From contig WNYE01000019.1 of the NCBI GenBank assembly GCA_021396245.1, positions 310,001-374,000 on the forward strand: a stretch of DNA of 64,000 nucleotides. The letters run 5' to 3'. Numbering within the stretch: position 1 is the stretch's first letter; each line of letters starts with the position of its first letter. Positions 21,801-33,982 of this stretch are shown piece after piece. Under the pieces are notes generated by a model. That model had not been told where the DNA came from. It did not search any database and saw only the letters and a program-made list of their open reading frames with translations. Position numbers and translations under genes: made by a program. This stretch comes from Sporothrix humicola. Lineage: Eukaryota > Ascomycota > Sordariomycetes > Ophiostomatales > Ophiostomataceae.

Positions 21801-22455
21801 AATCTGCTCGTCGGCGGCAGACTCGGACGATACGAGTGCTGGTGGTGCCACGTCTCGTCCTTGGCCGCCTCGTCGTCTCTGCTTTGTGTCGCCTGCTTTC
21901 GGTTCTGGTGCAAAAGAGACGCTCGAGCCACGCAGTCCTCGTCTAGTTGAAGGCGCAGTAGCCGCTGCTCCCTGGCCTCTTGAGGGCTGGATACGCTCAC
22001 CACCATCATCGTGGGCATCCGGCAGTTCAAGATCCTCACTCTCCTGTGATTGTGAGAGGTCAGCTGAGGAGGCCGGGCCTCCAGCTCCTCCAGCTCCTGC
22101 CGCTACGGGGACGCCAAAGGCTTGGCCCAGGTCTGGAAAGACTGCAATGGGGGTGGCCTGGGGCGTTGGCTGAGAGATGTCTGTCTGGAAGACGGAGCGG
22201 AACACTTGGCGGCGCTGGTTCTTCCAGTTTGGCAGCGAAGAGGCAGAAGCATGACCACTTTGTTTCTGTGATGCCCTGTGCGAATGAATGTCAGCATACG
22301 GGCTACTCGATGCATCTCATCGGGGTTTGCTTTCTCTTGGCCAGCCCATTCTCCTCCACGCCTTCGTGATGTATTTGCTTTTGATGCACACACCCTCTAT
22401 TGACTAACCTCAATGCATCATCCAGCGTAGCAAAGCTGCTCTCGACGGCCGCCAT
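18870..22455 (-). CDS. apc2: Anaphase-promoting complex subunit 2, join(18870..22275, 22409..22455) complement
   Basis: An 1150-residue cullin-family scaffold of the APC/C ubiquitin ligase, which binds the RING subunit Apc11. The cullin-homology part (about residues 700-1040) includes LLSPQDSFAKEVKVLNLLKKRFGE-like sequence, an LSRLYWPGLGPEHF-type motif and VPQLYEMLQMDDDLIASALE. The last 68 residues form the Apc2-type winged helix that ends GGKYRLVKK. Exon 1 (22455-22409) encodes MAAVESSFATLDDAL. A 133-nt intron (GTTAGT donor, CACAG acceptor) follows, and exon 2 continues ASQKQSGHASASSLPNWKNQ in frame. The protein is longer than human (about 820) or budding yeast (853) Apc2. Extra length is low-complexity N-terminal sequence, Ser/Thr-rich linkers and an Ala-rich insert (about residues 1058-1075) before the winged helix. 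The GTG at 22205 is not a start. Confidence 0.93.
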
Positions 22456-25400
22456 GATTGGCACGATAGCAAGTCAATACGCGCTGGGGGCGGCTGTTGA
22501 CGAGGTGTGTGTGGATGCGAATATGAGAATGCGCCAAAGACGTGCAAATGAGGATGAAAGAGGCTCAACGTTCGGACGTAGCGCTTCTTCCTCTTGACCG
22601 ACCGATCCTTCAATGTTCCGCTACGGCCGTAGGTTGCCTACCACGAGCCGGCCGCGTCGATTTCTTGTTGTTGATGGTGTTGTGATAAGTGTGGTGATAA
22701 CCTTCACCGCAATTTCGTATGTACACGCCTCCCTTACTTGCGCGTCTTTTTGGCCGTTGTCCCGTCGTGTCGTCGTGTTCTATGCGCCTTAAGCGCCACG
22801 CGAGGGGATGAGAAGCCAAAACAGGTAAAGAGCGAGGGGAAGGAGGGGGTGTGTGCGTCGTTGGTGATGAGAAGAGAGCAGAAAACGTAAAATGGGAAAG
22901 GGGGCTGGCGGATGAGACGTGGAAATACGCGCGCGAAGCGACAGGCAGCCGCGAGAAGAAACGAGAGAGAAGACGCAAGTGAGGGGAAATGGTAAGATGC
23001 GGGAAAAAAGAGCAGCAAAGCGGCTGGTTTGATGCACGACTCGAGCAAAATGCGAAATGCAACCGCTTTGGGGGTCAGGAAAAGGAAGGAGTTGCGCGAG
23101 ATGTTACTGCATCCGAGTTCCTTTCATTTCCGACGGCCGGGCGGTCGATACAAAAAGCAAGTCGTGAGGGTGTGGCGGGCCCTAGTTTGTCACCTCGTCA
23201 CTTCGTTTCGTGGTGGTGGTCGTTGCTTCGATGGAGATGCATCAACCAAAATCGTGATGTTTTGATGGGCGATGAGCTGTGTGCAAATCGACATGTGATT
23301 GGCTGATTTTGGAGCTTTGGGGGGAGAAAGGGCCCTGGAACGCGTTCAGTGGTTTTGCGGGCAGGCATGACTGGGCGCGCCCCTCCCTCCAATTGTGGAA
23401 AGCACGGCGTGCTGTTAAGCGCCGGCGCTTGTCAAGCTTCTTTCCTTCCCCCCACCTTCTGCCACGCGCAGAGTGTGGTTGGTTGGCCAGTGGGTCTCAG
23501 ATCCCGCCCGCCACCAAATCAGCAACAGCGCGTCTAATTAGCCGAAGGCCAGGCCTGGCGGCCACTATCCAGTTGTGCTGTGTAAGTTTGCATTTTAGGA
23601 AGGAGCAAATGTCAACAGAAGCGAGGTGTGGAAGGCACGATCAAGTCGAAAAAGGGGGTAATCAAAACAAACGTTCAATTAAGAAACGAAAATAATAGTT
23701 AGAGGCATCCATGCGACATTATCTATGCGTCAATTGCGCAGAACGCCCAGCGCAACTTGTAGTCGACAGTATAGAATACAGCGCCCGCTGAATTCGATGT
23801 CAACAAACCCCGAGCCCTTTCCTAGCTGGTAACCAACAGGAGGCAATAGCCAACAGACAAAAAATCACAACAGAGGCGCTTTACCTTTTCGAAATCAAAC
23901 AACGCCTCGAAAATGTGATAGAATTGTTGATGGAGCATGAAGCAGGCATCGATTCCTTCACTGCTACTCCAGCTCAACGCATCTCCAATGCGACGGCATC
24001 CACTCCCGCGTTCTCGGAGCCACAGTTTTACGGGCGAGTGAACGTTAGTCCTCAGTGTCATTCACGCGGTGATGTTATTTGCCCTCCATTGGACACGCCA
24101 CAAAAGTGACCCAGAAGCAATATCCAACTGCTTTGGCGCTTAACAATGCATCTAGGCCCCGCGTGGTCGGGTCTATCTTGACCTGGCCTGCTTGGCCGGC
24201 CTGATCTGGACATATTTTATGCGCTTGGTCTCACGATATGGCCGCTTCCATCTTCCATTGCGGCTCCCAGAGGTCTGGTTGGCGGATCATCAGACGAGAT
24301 GCATTGTTCCCCTCCATACTTATGGATTGATCAGCTCTATCGTGTACTTTAGGGGCGGCAAACGGCTCAATCAACGTCGCCAAAAAAAAAAAAAATCTGA
24401 AAGACTTCAAGGATTCAATGTTAATCACGCATCATTCCGTGGCACTCTTGCCGCGATGCAAACCCGCCCACACGGCCAGGAATTTGGCCGCACAATCCAT
24501 ACAATGCAAAATGCAACCGCCGGCGGCCCCCAACCAACTATCCAATTTATTCATCACGAGGATTTGCATGTCTGTTGCTGCAATCCCCATCCTTCGGCTG
24601 CCACCTCGTGTGAAGATGCAATTACTGGACACCGGACACTGGCAGACCAGATATTGCCTTGCTATGTCTCTCGATCAACCTGCCGGTACATCATGTGGCC
24701 CAATATTCCTTCTTCCCATCCTTCCCTGCAACTCTCTTTCCCACGCGGGCGGCTCATCCTTTGGCGACATTAGTGAGGGGAATGAAGCATTGGAAGGAAG
24801 AAGCTTGCATGATATTGCAAAATTTCTGCAGATGCCGACAGGGACATAGTAATCTTCTTATTTGTTGTATTTTCATCCAGTTGTTTGCCGCCACTGCGTT
24901 GTAGCGTTGACAAGCGCGGCTACAGAAACGAATTGAAGATGCATGTGGTTGTGTTTTGGTTTCCTTTATTCCTAACACGGCCGCATCTTGCGAGACAAAG
25001 GCATGTGCTTTGCGATACAGTATGCCAAAAAGACGGACAGTAGAGCCATCTCCACCGTTCCAGGTGAGATGAATCTGGGGCGTGTGCGTTTATGCGGCTG
25101 GGGCCTTGCTGGCTGAATGTTTTACCTTTTGCCTTTTCTTTTGCTTCTGCCCGTATCTTCCCTGCATTTGTTTCGCAATGACGCGTTACTGACCTTAGGA
25201 GTTTACTTTTGTTCGGAGCTTCAAGTCAGGTGCCGGCTGCGCGGGGCGTCGGCGACTTTGCCGATCGCAACAACACGTGGGCATAGCCTACACGGGACTT
25301 CAATCACCAGCAAACTAACAGACTAACAAATGATTGTCGCTATGCATTAACTCATGACCCCATCAACTTTCTGTTAATGTCTATCCGCCCTAGTATGTAT

Positions 25401-27330
25401 CAGTAGTTTGGCGGCGGCGCCGAACAACGCCGGGCCAAGGCGCCGAAATCACCAGTCGAAGCAAGAGACAGGGCCGGACAGTGGCCTTTGCACGCAATAT
25501 CCCAACAAGTGGTTGTCAAGTGCAGGGCGTGCACGATTAACAAAGAAGCCCTTGACAAAGCAGCCTCATTTCACTCGATCTTGTTTTCTTACAAGTGAAA
25601 GACACGAGTGTTAAATCACGGGGCACGGAGCACGGAGAATACGGACGAGACAAACATACGCGTCCTCGTACACCTTTTACAGGGGGCAGCAAGATCGCAA
25701 AATCAAACAGCAGCGTGTACTTGTACTTGTAAACAAGGACTCAAAACAGATCAGACGCAAGGACCGCAATGTCACGTCTTGGTCTTGAATTATCCTGCCT
25801 ATTCTGCGCTGTGCATGCCATCTGTTATCCAGGATATGGCGGGGAAGCAGTGCGCGGTTGCAGTCCGGACGGAGCCCGCGGATGCTCAAGATGGTCGAGG
25901 CAACACTGACGAGCCACTGAGGCGACTTTGAAGGACACAATCTGGACTGGCTCGGGTCCGGATTGCCAATTTCATGGCCGACAAGTGCCCTCACATCCCT
26001 GTGATCTGTGTTTGCGGAGAATTCCGGTAGTGAAATTGGAGGTTTCTTATGCTGACAATTGGAGTTGCGTGACACATCCCCAGCACTCCCGTTTTTTTTT
26101 TCAGCTCTAGAACAGTCTCAACTGACACATTTTTTGCCCTGCAGACCTGCTCAGAAACTGCTAGTGTTACATCGTGGGGGACTCCATTGTGAGATTTTGT
26201 GCTGTCTAGCTCAGCTTTTGGTGTGGCCTTGGCTGGGCTTGGCTGTTTCTTGGGGGCTATGGCTAACAATGAAACTTGCAAAAACTCACAGACAGTCTTC
26301 AACGGCCTGACCAACCTCTTTTTGGCTCTGGCGGCGTTCGATGGCGGTCGACAGACCCTGGCCTAGAAGCAAAAAGAAGGAAGATGCAGGGAAGAGAAAA
26401 GAAGAAAACAGGTCTCTTGAACAGCACAAAACGCTCAGACGGCAGTCTAAGTGGGTTATTGCGCCACATACGAAGAGTGCTAAACAGCTAAACCGCCGGC
26501 TGGCCCAGGATGGGTTAGATGAGGCCGAGACAGAAATACAGAAGAGACTGAAAGAGACTGAAAATGCGGGAAATGCCAGCAGAAAGACAGGAGCAGCAAA
26601 AAACGCCATCTGATAAACCCGTTTCGAAGTCGGGGACATAGGGCGTGAGTCCTGTCAAATTGTGGGCAATGACATGCTAATTCTCCCCTAATTCTCGGTG
26701 AACATGCATTCCGGGCAGACTAACACGGAAAAGGGGTGTGTGGAGAGGCTGAGGAAGAAAGCGACTGGTAGAGCAGAACAAGACCAAGGACCATTTGCGT
26801 CCTAGGGCCAGTGTCCGTTGAAACAACGAAACGGTGGCTCGCCTTGACCTGCCTATTTCCAGCCTTGTTTTCACGGCTTTGGGGGCATGTTTTCGGGGCG
26901 TTTCCGTGTGCTTTCTGTCTCTTGTATCCTTCCGCCTTTCTTCTTTGATACGGATATTACCGTGTGGGCATTTTTGAAGTGTGCTCCGATTTTATTGTTA
27001 GTTGGCTCGTTGGGTCGTCATGGGTCCCTTTTTTCCTTCTTTTTTTCTTTGATTTTCTCCAAACTAACAAAAAATCTCACACGTGGAGAACGGCAGCCTG
27101 AACGAAGCGCATTACGAACAGCAGATCGGGAATGGCAGTGATTTACGGCCTGCACGGAAAATGATTCGATAGCAAGCATCAGAAAACGAAAGCCGCCGAT
27201 TTGGGCAAGATTCGTCAAGATTCGTACTCGAGCAAATCGCAAGACTCGACACAAGCTAGCGAGTAGCACAGACTAGAAGACATCACGAAAAGAGCAAAGA
27301 AGTGAAAAAAGAAAACCGTTAGATACACCC
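22456..27330. other. Non-coding desert, part 1 (upstream of apc2)
   Basis: The first few hundred bases presumably include the apc2 promoter. Beyond that I find no believable gene. The longest frames (24192-24773 plus, 193 codons; 22610-23062 minus) have no domain, signal peptide or consistent codon bias. An A14 run lies at 24382-24395. The sequence is neither repeat-dense nor extremely AT-rich, and no transposase or reverse-transcriptase fragment is recognisable. Confidence 0.6.
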
Positions 27331-30300
27331 CTACTCTTCTCCAACTCTCCAAGTCAAGCCTAAACTTTTTACCTCCACCTTTTTTTTTATTCCTTTTTTC
27401 CTTTTTTCCTTCTTCATCCTTCCCGAGCACCCGCTCAATCCTCAACCGAATAGCGGTGGACGATCCCCGTTTGTTTCACCAGCGATCTAGCAGTGTTTGT
27501 GTGTGTGAGTGCTTTGCGTGATGCTTTTCCTTTTCAAAAACCCGACTTGTTTCCCAACCACTCGAGCCATTACCCTTTTCCCTCTTTGTCATCTTTCTCA
27601 GTCTCTTTTTCCTTTTCTTTTCCTATCTATTCCCTACGAGGAGACCGGTCCCCTGCCACGAGGAAAAGAACCCACTTATACCTACCATCACAGCCCGCCA
27701 AACGAGAAAAGAATGGAAAAAGACCTCCACAGCGTCCACCACCGCCACTTGCAATGTGGAAAAAACAAGGACAAGACCTCAAAAAACAGCCCCAAACAGC
27801 CCCAAACAGCCCCAAAGAAAGTTTCGTGTCCAAGAAATTTCAACCGGGCACTAACGAATACATCTCCAAACACAGAAAGTCGGCCGGGCAGGCAAAGACA
27901 CATCAGGTTAATACGATACGGTCGATATCGATGGGCAGATTCGCCAAGATAGGTGCTAATCGAGCGCTACTGCATACTCCGTCAGTCAGTATCACATCAT
28001 ATTCCATCCCGCCATCCCGTGGAGAACAAATCTGCATCGTGCATTCGCCGACTGCGACCTTCTATCCTGCCATCCCGGGCTTCCATTGTTTTGCTGTGGC
28101 CTGTCACTCCAAGCGAGAAAACCCCAAGATAGCATAATGTTTGATCAAGCAGGGTCCTGGCGAATGGATAAGGTATCTTTACGTATTTTTTTATTTTTAT
28201 TTTGACGCATCTTTGGTGCATCTTGAGCGGCTACTGCACAACATGCAGGCTTGCTGTGCATTGTACTTTTACAGGTATTCCGCAGGCTGCAACGCCACAA
28301 ATGCCTCGTTCATGTCTGTCTGCCTTTCAGTATGTCTGGCAGGTGAGATCTTTTTTTTTGCGAGCAACATCTGCAGTCAATGTGAGCGGAAAGTGAAGTG
28401 ATTGCATCAGTTTTACGTTGCAATATGCATGCAGACGCTGCGTGTTCTTGCAAGTACGTTTCACCATTCAATCTGTCTTGATTTCGTTTCTTTTTCTTGA
28501 CATTTTTGTGAGGCTTGCTTTCTTCTTTTGTGATTTTTTTTTTTGTCAGGCATTTTCACTTTCATCTTTTCTTTTTCTATTTTCTTGTTACTTCCTGATG
28601 TCTTCCCCTCATTTTGTTTCTTGTTTCCTTGTCCCCCTCCATTCCTTCCTCTCGTCTCGTCCCGCATCCTGACGGGTATCTTCCTTCACTGTTTTTTCTA
28701 CCTGCATTTCAAGGGCAACTTACACTTTGATAGCCTTACCCCACCCCCATCACGATATTTTGCCTTTCGCTCTTCACTCTTCCTGCTCGTTCTCTCCAGA
28801 CCGTTGCATCAGCCTTTCGTTTCTGTCCTAGCACCCTGCCTTCTTGCCCAACCCTGTTCGTAAAAAAAGTGGTGTGATTTTGCAAGTTCGGGGCCTGGGG
28901 GCCGGGGACCTGGAGTCTTTTCCCTTTTTCTCTCTTACCTCATGAATTTCTTGATTCTTGTCTTCCAGTTTTTTGCAGAGCCCCTGTCCAGTGCCCTGTG
29001 TTCTCCGGGCTCCCCCAGTCTAGCGCTGTTTTTGAGTCGGTCCTTGGGGCGTGGCTGCAAAAACGACTCGTCATCTCTGCTGTTATTTTCGGCAAGACGA
29101 AACAAGTGGCAGGGAAAGGAAAAGAAAGAAGACTGAAGAACAAGATGCACGGACCAGGCATTCAGTATTATGATGTAGGGCAGAGAAGAAACAGGCGCAC
29201 AGCAAGCCAAAACAAGCGACCGGACCAGACGGCGGAGATTTTTGGTTGATTTTGATTGATTTGCCCGATTGACCTGCCATCTGTGAATTCGAAACCTCAA
29301 ACTCTTAAATTCTTAGCGGTTTTATCTATGTTGAAATATTATCCCCATTCGTAACTTCTTTTTATTTCCTCACTACGTCAGTTTTGCGTTACATCGCCAT
29401 GTGCGGTGGCGCCCATATTGATAGAAAAACTCTCCCAAGTTAAACCATCCAAGGGAAATAAACAAAAACATTCCGAGGGGCGTAAACTACGGAGAGGATA
29501 AATTAACCAAAGAACAAAAATGTGCCACAAACTAAGCACACGCCTCATGAATTAGAACGCAGGACGTGCAACTGGCTTTTTTCGAGTCGCACGATCTCCA
29601 ACGGTCATTCATTCTCGCAAAACAACCAACGGCATTTCTCAGCCTTTTTTTCGACGCCATTTCCATGCCTTTCTATTTTACGGTGTACCGCGGGTCACTT
29701 CTACGGAGCAATATTTTACTCCCAAAGTCCGCCGATATCCCAACGTCGTACCCCGAATGACAGCAGTCTCACCGATGCCAATATTCTCCGCCTTCGCTGA
29801 CGCTTTTCGGCGGTCGACATGAACAGCTGTGAGATGGATGTGAGATTTTTTCACCTGAAAGAGCAATGGCAAGAGTAAGCCCCCGCATGAGGTTTGAATT
29901 TCAAAAACAGATGGTCTGTGGTCTGTGATGTGGCGTTCTTTTTCAAAACACAAAACATAAACTGCCAAGTCTCTAACGCCCTGCAATATTTTCTGTAACA
30001 CTGAGTCCTGCGAGCTCGCAAGCTCACTCCCAGAAGATAAAAGTGAAGATAAACAAATAGAATGTAAAAGAATTATAAGACCGCCGCGGCAATGATCGCT
30101 GTGACACAGAACTGCTGCGCAAAGACCGGAATGTATCTCGGTCTCGAGTCCTTCAATTTCAAAAAATAAAAGAGCGTTCGAACATTGAAGGACCCAGAAG
30201 AAACGTGACCAGCAAACAGGGGGTCTTTTTGCCCTACCTGGATCTTCTTTGGCTCTTTTTTTTTTTTTGGTCCCATCTCGACCAGGTTCTAGCTTCTAGC

Positions 30301-33300
30301 GTGCATCTTGTAAGGCAGAAACGGCGTTTTATCGCCGATTCCCTGTCATCCCTCTCCTTTGCCGGGGGCTGTTCGCCGTCCATTCTTACTCTGTCGGCCA
30401 TTTGGGCCATTCTTCAGGCCCTAAAGTTTTTGAACCCCGTGCGGCCCTTGCTTCTCTTTTCTTGTTCCAGGTTCTGCACGACAAGTCATCGAACAGGGCA
30501 CTCGTCCATTTTTCTCACCGGCTACCTTCCATCGCCTTTGGCCCTTTGTCCCATCGGATCCAGGATCATACTACTCCAAAACTCACAGACAGACCGTAGT
30601 TCGGTTCCGAAAAAACATAGGACGAACCCGAAAGGAAGCAAAGAGCCCGCCGACAGCTAGAATGATCACAGGATGGAGGATTTGTGAAGTAAGCAGGATT
30701 TACGCCATAAAGCATAATAGGAGAGGCTGCAGTAACTACTGTTTGAGAATATGTAAGGGATATGCATAGCTGGATCAAAGAAAAACAAACAAACAAATGC
30801 ACAATTATCAATAATCACCAAATCAACAACAGACGCGCACCCGGCATGCCAGCAAATTCGGAACATGGCGCTGGACCGCCACTGGACCGCCGTTTATTTT
30901 CCTGTGCGTGCGTGCTTTGGTCGATCATATCCGGCTCCCAGAAAAAAAACGGGAAAGGGGAAAGGGGGCTCTGCTCTCGCTCATCTCAGTAGCGTCGTAG
31001 TCCCAGCGTTGCATTGTTACAGCGATCCAGTGATGGCCAATCTTTGGACATGGGACGAGGAAGGGATGAAAAAGAAGGCTCAGTTTTGGTGATATTTGGG
31101 ATTTTGGGATTGATATAAGTAATGTTGATAATAGGGGGAAGAGACTCCATACAGTTTACGACGGATACGCACCAATTTCTTGGGAAAGGTTGAGCATCTT
31201 GAGCTCTCCAAACCAGTCTTGATATCAAGCGAACAGACGGCCCAGACGGCTCGAAACTCTAACAAAATTAAGACGCGCGGATATCGCCCCCAGAATGCAA
31301 CCTAGGAATGGTTCTTCCGCCTCTTGACGCGCTGATTCTTTGCGACTTTCACTGACTAAACCTCGTTCCATAGGGCATTGCCCCTTTCCCGTACCATTCG
31401 ACCCAGCGTTGCATCGACACCACATTGTGCTGTTCCCAGTTTCTTTTTTGAGTGAAAGAGGCTCGAGAGGGCATAAGACGGAATGTCAAGCTGCCAGAAT
31501 ATCCGGTGTCCAGGCAGGTGGAAAGCGAGAAAGGATGTGAGAACCTTCATTGTAGTTTCGTCTTTCTGTCCGTTGGGTGTTGGATGTTTGTCTTTGCTTT
31601 TTGCCCCTTTTATTCTTTTGTTTCATGTTGCAGTGCATGCAGCCTCGTGGTCTGTTTGTGTCTGTTCGTGTTCATTCGTAGGCTCTTGCCCTTTCTTTGA
31701 ATTCTTCACGCTTTAATACATCACCACTGTCGATAATCATAGGCACTTACTTCCCTTTGTGTCTGTAAATTCAAACAAAAATGCCCGGGCTTCCGTGAGT
31801 TTGCAGGGTTGAAGCCAGTCTGCATTGTCTTGAGCGACCAGGGTGTTTCTTCGATAGAGATCGATGACGGTAGTCAAGAACAAGGAAAGAACAGAAAAGA
31901 GAATAAAAAGAAAGATTCGTAGGCAAATCCCTGTCGATAGAACAAGAAATGGTCGACTCTCGATATTTCTTTCCGCTTTTCCCTCCCCTGTCTTTTTTCT
32001 TCGCCTCACTCATCTCTTTTCACCTCACATTTTGACTTTTTACACTTCCCGTGACACCCCTGTCTGCATCGTGGCTTTTTTTCTCACCCCCTGTCACAGC
32101 CCTAGTCCCAGTCTCTAGGGTGGATTTTGGTGGTTTCTTTGGTTTCTTTTTAGCAGGTCTCTTTTTAGCAGTTCTTTTTCTTTCTTCCCATTCACCTTTC
32201 ACTTCTTCAACGGCACGCCAGTCACACCTTCCGTCTTGACTTTTGACTGCCCTGTCAATAGCAGACTGCCTGCCTATTTTTCAAGATGGGCCCTTGAAGA
32301 TTCGTTGAGGTACGACGTATTTGATATTTCCTGCCTTAGCGCCCGATGCATCTTGGTATTTTCCATTGTTGCAACGCTAGGAGATGGCTTGTTTTGCTAT
32401 GCCTTTCTGCTTTCTTCTCTCTTCATTGTTTTTGTCGACTCGTAAACTCGGCCTACGGCCTTCCGGTGTCCGTACTCCGTCTCCTTTCATCCCGTTTTAT
32501 TCCCCCCCTTTTGTTGTCTTCTTCCTTCTTTCTTACTACCCTCTTCTTTTGAATACCGGCAGTTGTGATGCCCAATAGGACTTACTCTCAAAGAGCGGAA
32601 ACAAAGGGGCCAATGTTTACAGCATTCTTACGTACTCAGATGCATATCAGAATCAAGATCAAAATACAAAGAAAAAAAGTAAAGGAAGCCAACCGGGTAG
32701 CTGGATACGAGCGCCAACAAAACTCCGTGCAAGCGTTATTGATAAAAATAAATACTATGTAGAAGCCCAACTGTTAAACATCCTTGAAAGGCCGTAGCGG
32801 CCGTAACAGACAAGGTCTTGGCCTCTCCATCCTTTTTTATTGATGATTTCAATGCACAAATAGAAAAACAACGTGCCGTTTTTTGTAAAGAGAAAGTCAT
32901 ATGAAGATCAAGAGCAGCAAGTCGTAAAAAACAACGGGCGTTTGGGCATCGGGGAAGTTGTTTTCCACCTGGTCAATAACGGCCTGAACATAAAGAGAGG
33001 CAAAAAGGAAAAAGAAAAAGAAGAGAAGCATGGGCCAGTTCTCCACAAAGACGTAACATGATACTCGGTGGTCAACGACCACACTTTCCTTTTTGTGCTG
33101 GCCTGGCCAGTGCGTGGATCTGCCCACTGAGTTCCCTGTAATAATCGATCTTCTATCGTGTGCTATTACAAACGTGTTTTCTTCTTTCTGCTTTCTAATA
33201 CAGCCTCATGGTAAATTACAGAGTCCTGCACAAAAATGCTCCCCAGCTCCCTTAGAAGGGCAAGGTCAGGGCCCGAACATGGCCCGAGCAGTCAGCAAAA

Positions 33301-33982
33301 AAAAAAAAGACAATAAAAAAGAAGCACGCTAGAATCATTCCAAAACCAGGTCACAATGCAAATGCAGCAAGGGGGCAAAAGAGAGATGTCGAAGCTTTGA
33401 ATATCTCGTACTCGTAAATCAGATCAGTTTCATCTACCTCGTAACTCGTCAGACCAGCTTGACGGTGAAAATGCTATAACAAAATAAGAATAAAAGCAAA
33501 TATATGGAAAAGTGGAAAAAAGAGGCGTAGTGGTGTAAATCGTAAGACTTCATCTTCTCTATTTCAGACGAAAAATTGTAAACGGAAAATAAATGAATAA
33601 ATCAAGACCGAACATGTTTGTTCCTTTGCCGCCCGCCCCTGACACTCCTGGTTTGGAGAGAATAATAACAAAAAAGAAAACAAATAACCCCAGTTGCCAA
33701 GAAAAAGAAAATCCAAAAGGAAAAAGGAAGATAAAAAAAGAAGAAAAAGAAAAAGAGAGATATAGCCCAATGCAGAAAGTTGTATGTTTGCCCCTCCCAA
33801 GAAAAAGTAGAAACAGAGAAAAGAAGAGATATATAGAAAACAGAAAGCAAAAACCAAATAAACAAGAACCCCTAAGAGACGAGATTTTAGTATCCTCCAA
33901 AAATGATCGCCATTTTTTTGTAGATTTTGTGAGTTTTGTAAGTTCGTCGTTCATCGTAATCTGAGCGAGAGGTGGCTATCGC
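27331..33982. other. Non-coding desert, part 2 (downstream of zinc-finger gene)
   Basis: This stretch holds several long pyrimidine-rich blocks on the plus strand (about 27340-27640, 28480-28860, 31970-32240 and 32390-32560). One strongly purine-rich block lies at about 33590-33850. There is a three-copy 10-bp repeat at 27787-27816, a T13 run at 30256-30268, a perfect 12-base palindrome (TGCGAGCTCGCA, 30009-30020) and one TACGACGTA word at 32311. The longest frame (27493-28137, 214 codons) is low-complexity and unrecognised. Pyrimidine blocks are typical of fungal transcript leaders, so unannotated plus-strand transcripts are possible. Confidence 0.55.
27787..27816. repeat. Tandem repeat, CAGCCCCAAA x 3
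   Basis: Three perfect consecutive copies of a 10-bp unit. Confidence 0.9.

Noticed and set aside
22203..22205. GTG as the Apc2 start
   Set aside because: An upstream spliced exon with ATG at 22455 extends the protein in frame.
24192..24773. 193-codon plus-strand frame
   Set aside because: Contains an A14 homopolymer and shows no protein-like features.
27493..28137. 214-codon plus-strand frame in the desert
   Set aside because: No domain, low complexity at both ends, overlaps another frame of similar quality, and contains a tandem repeat; not called as a gene.
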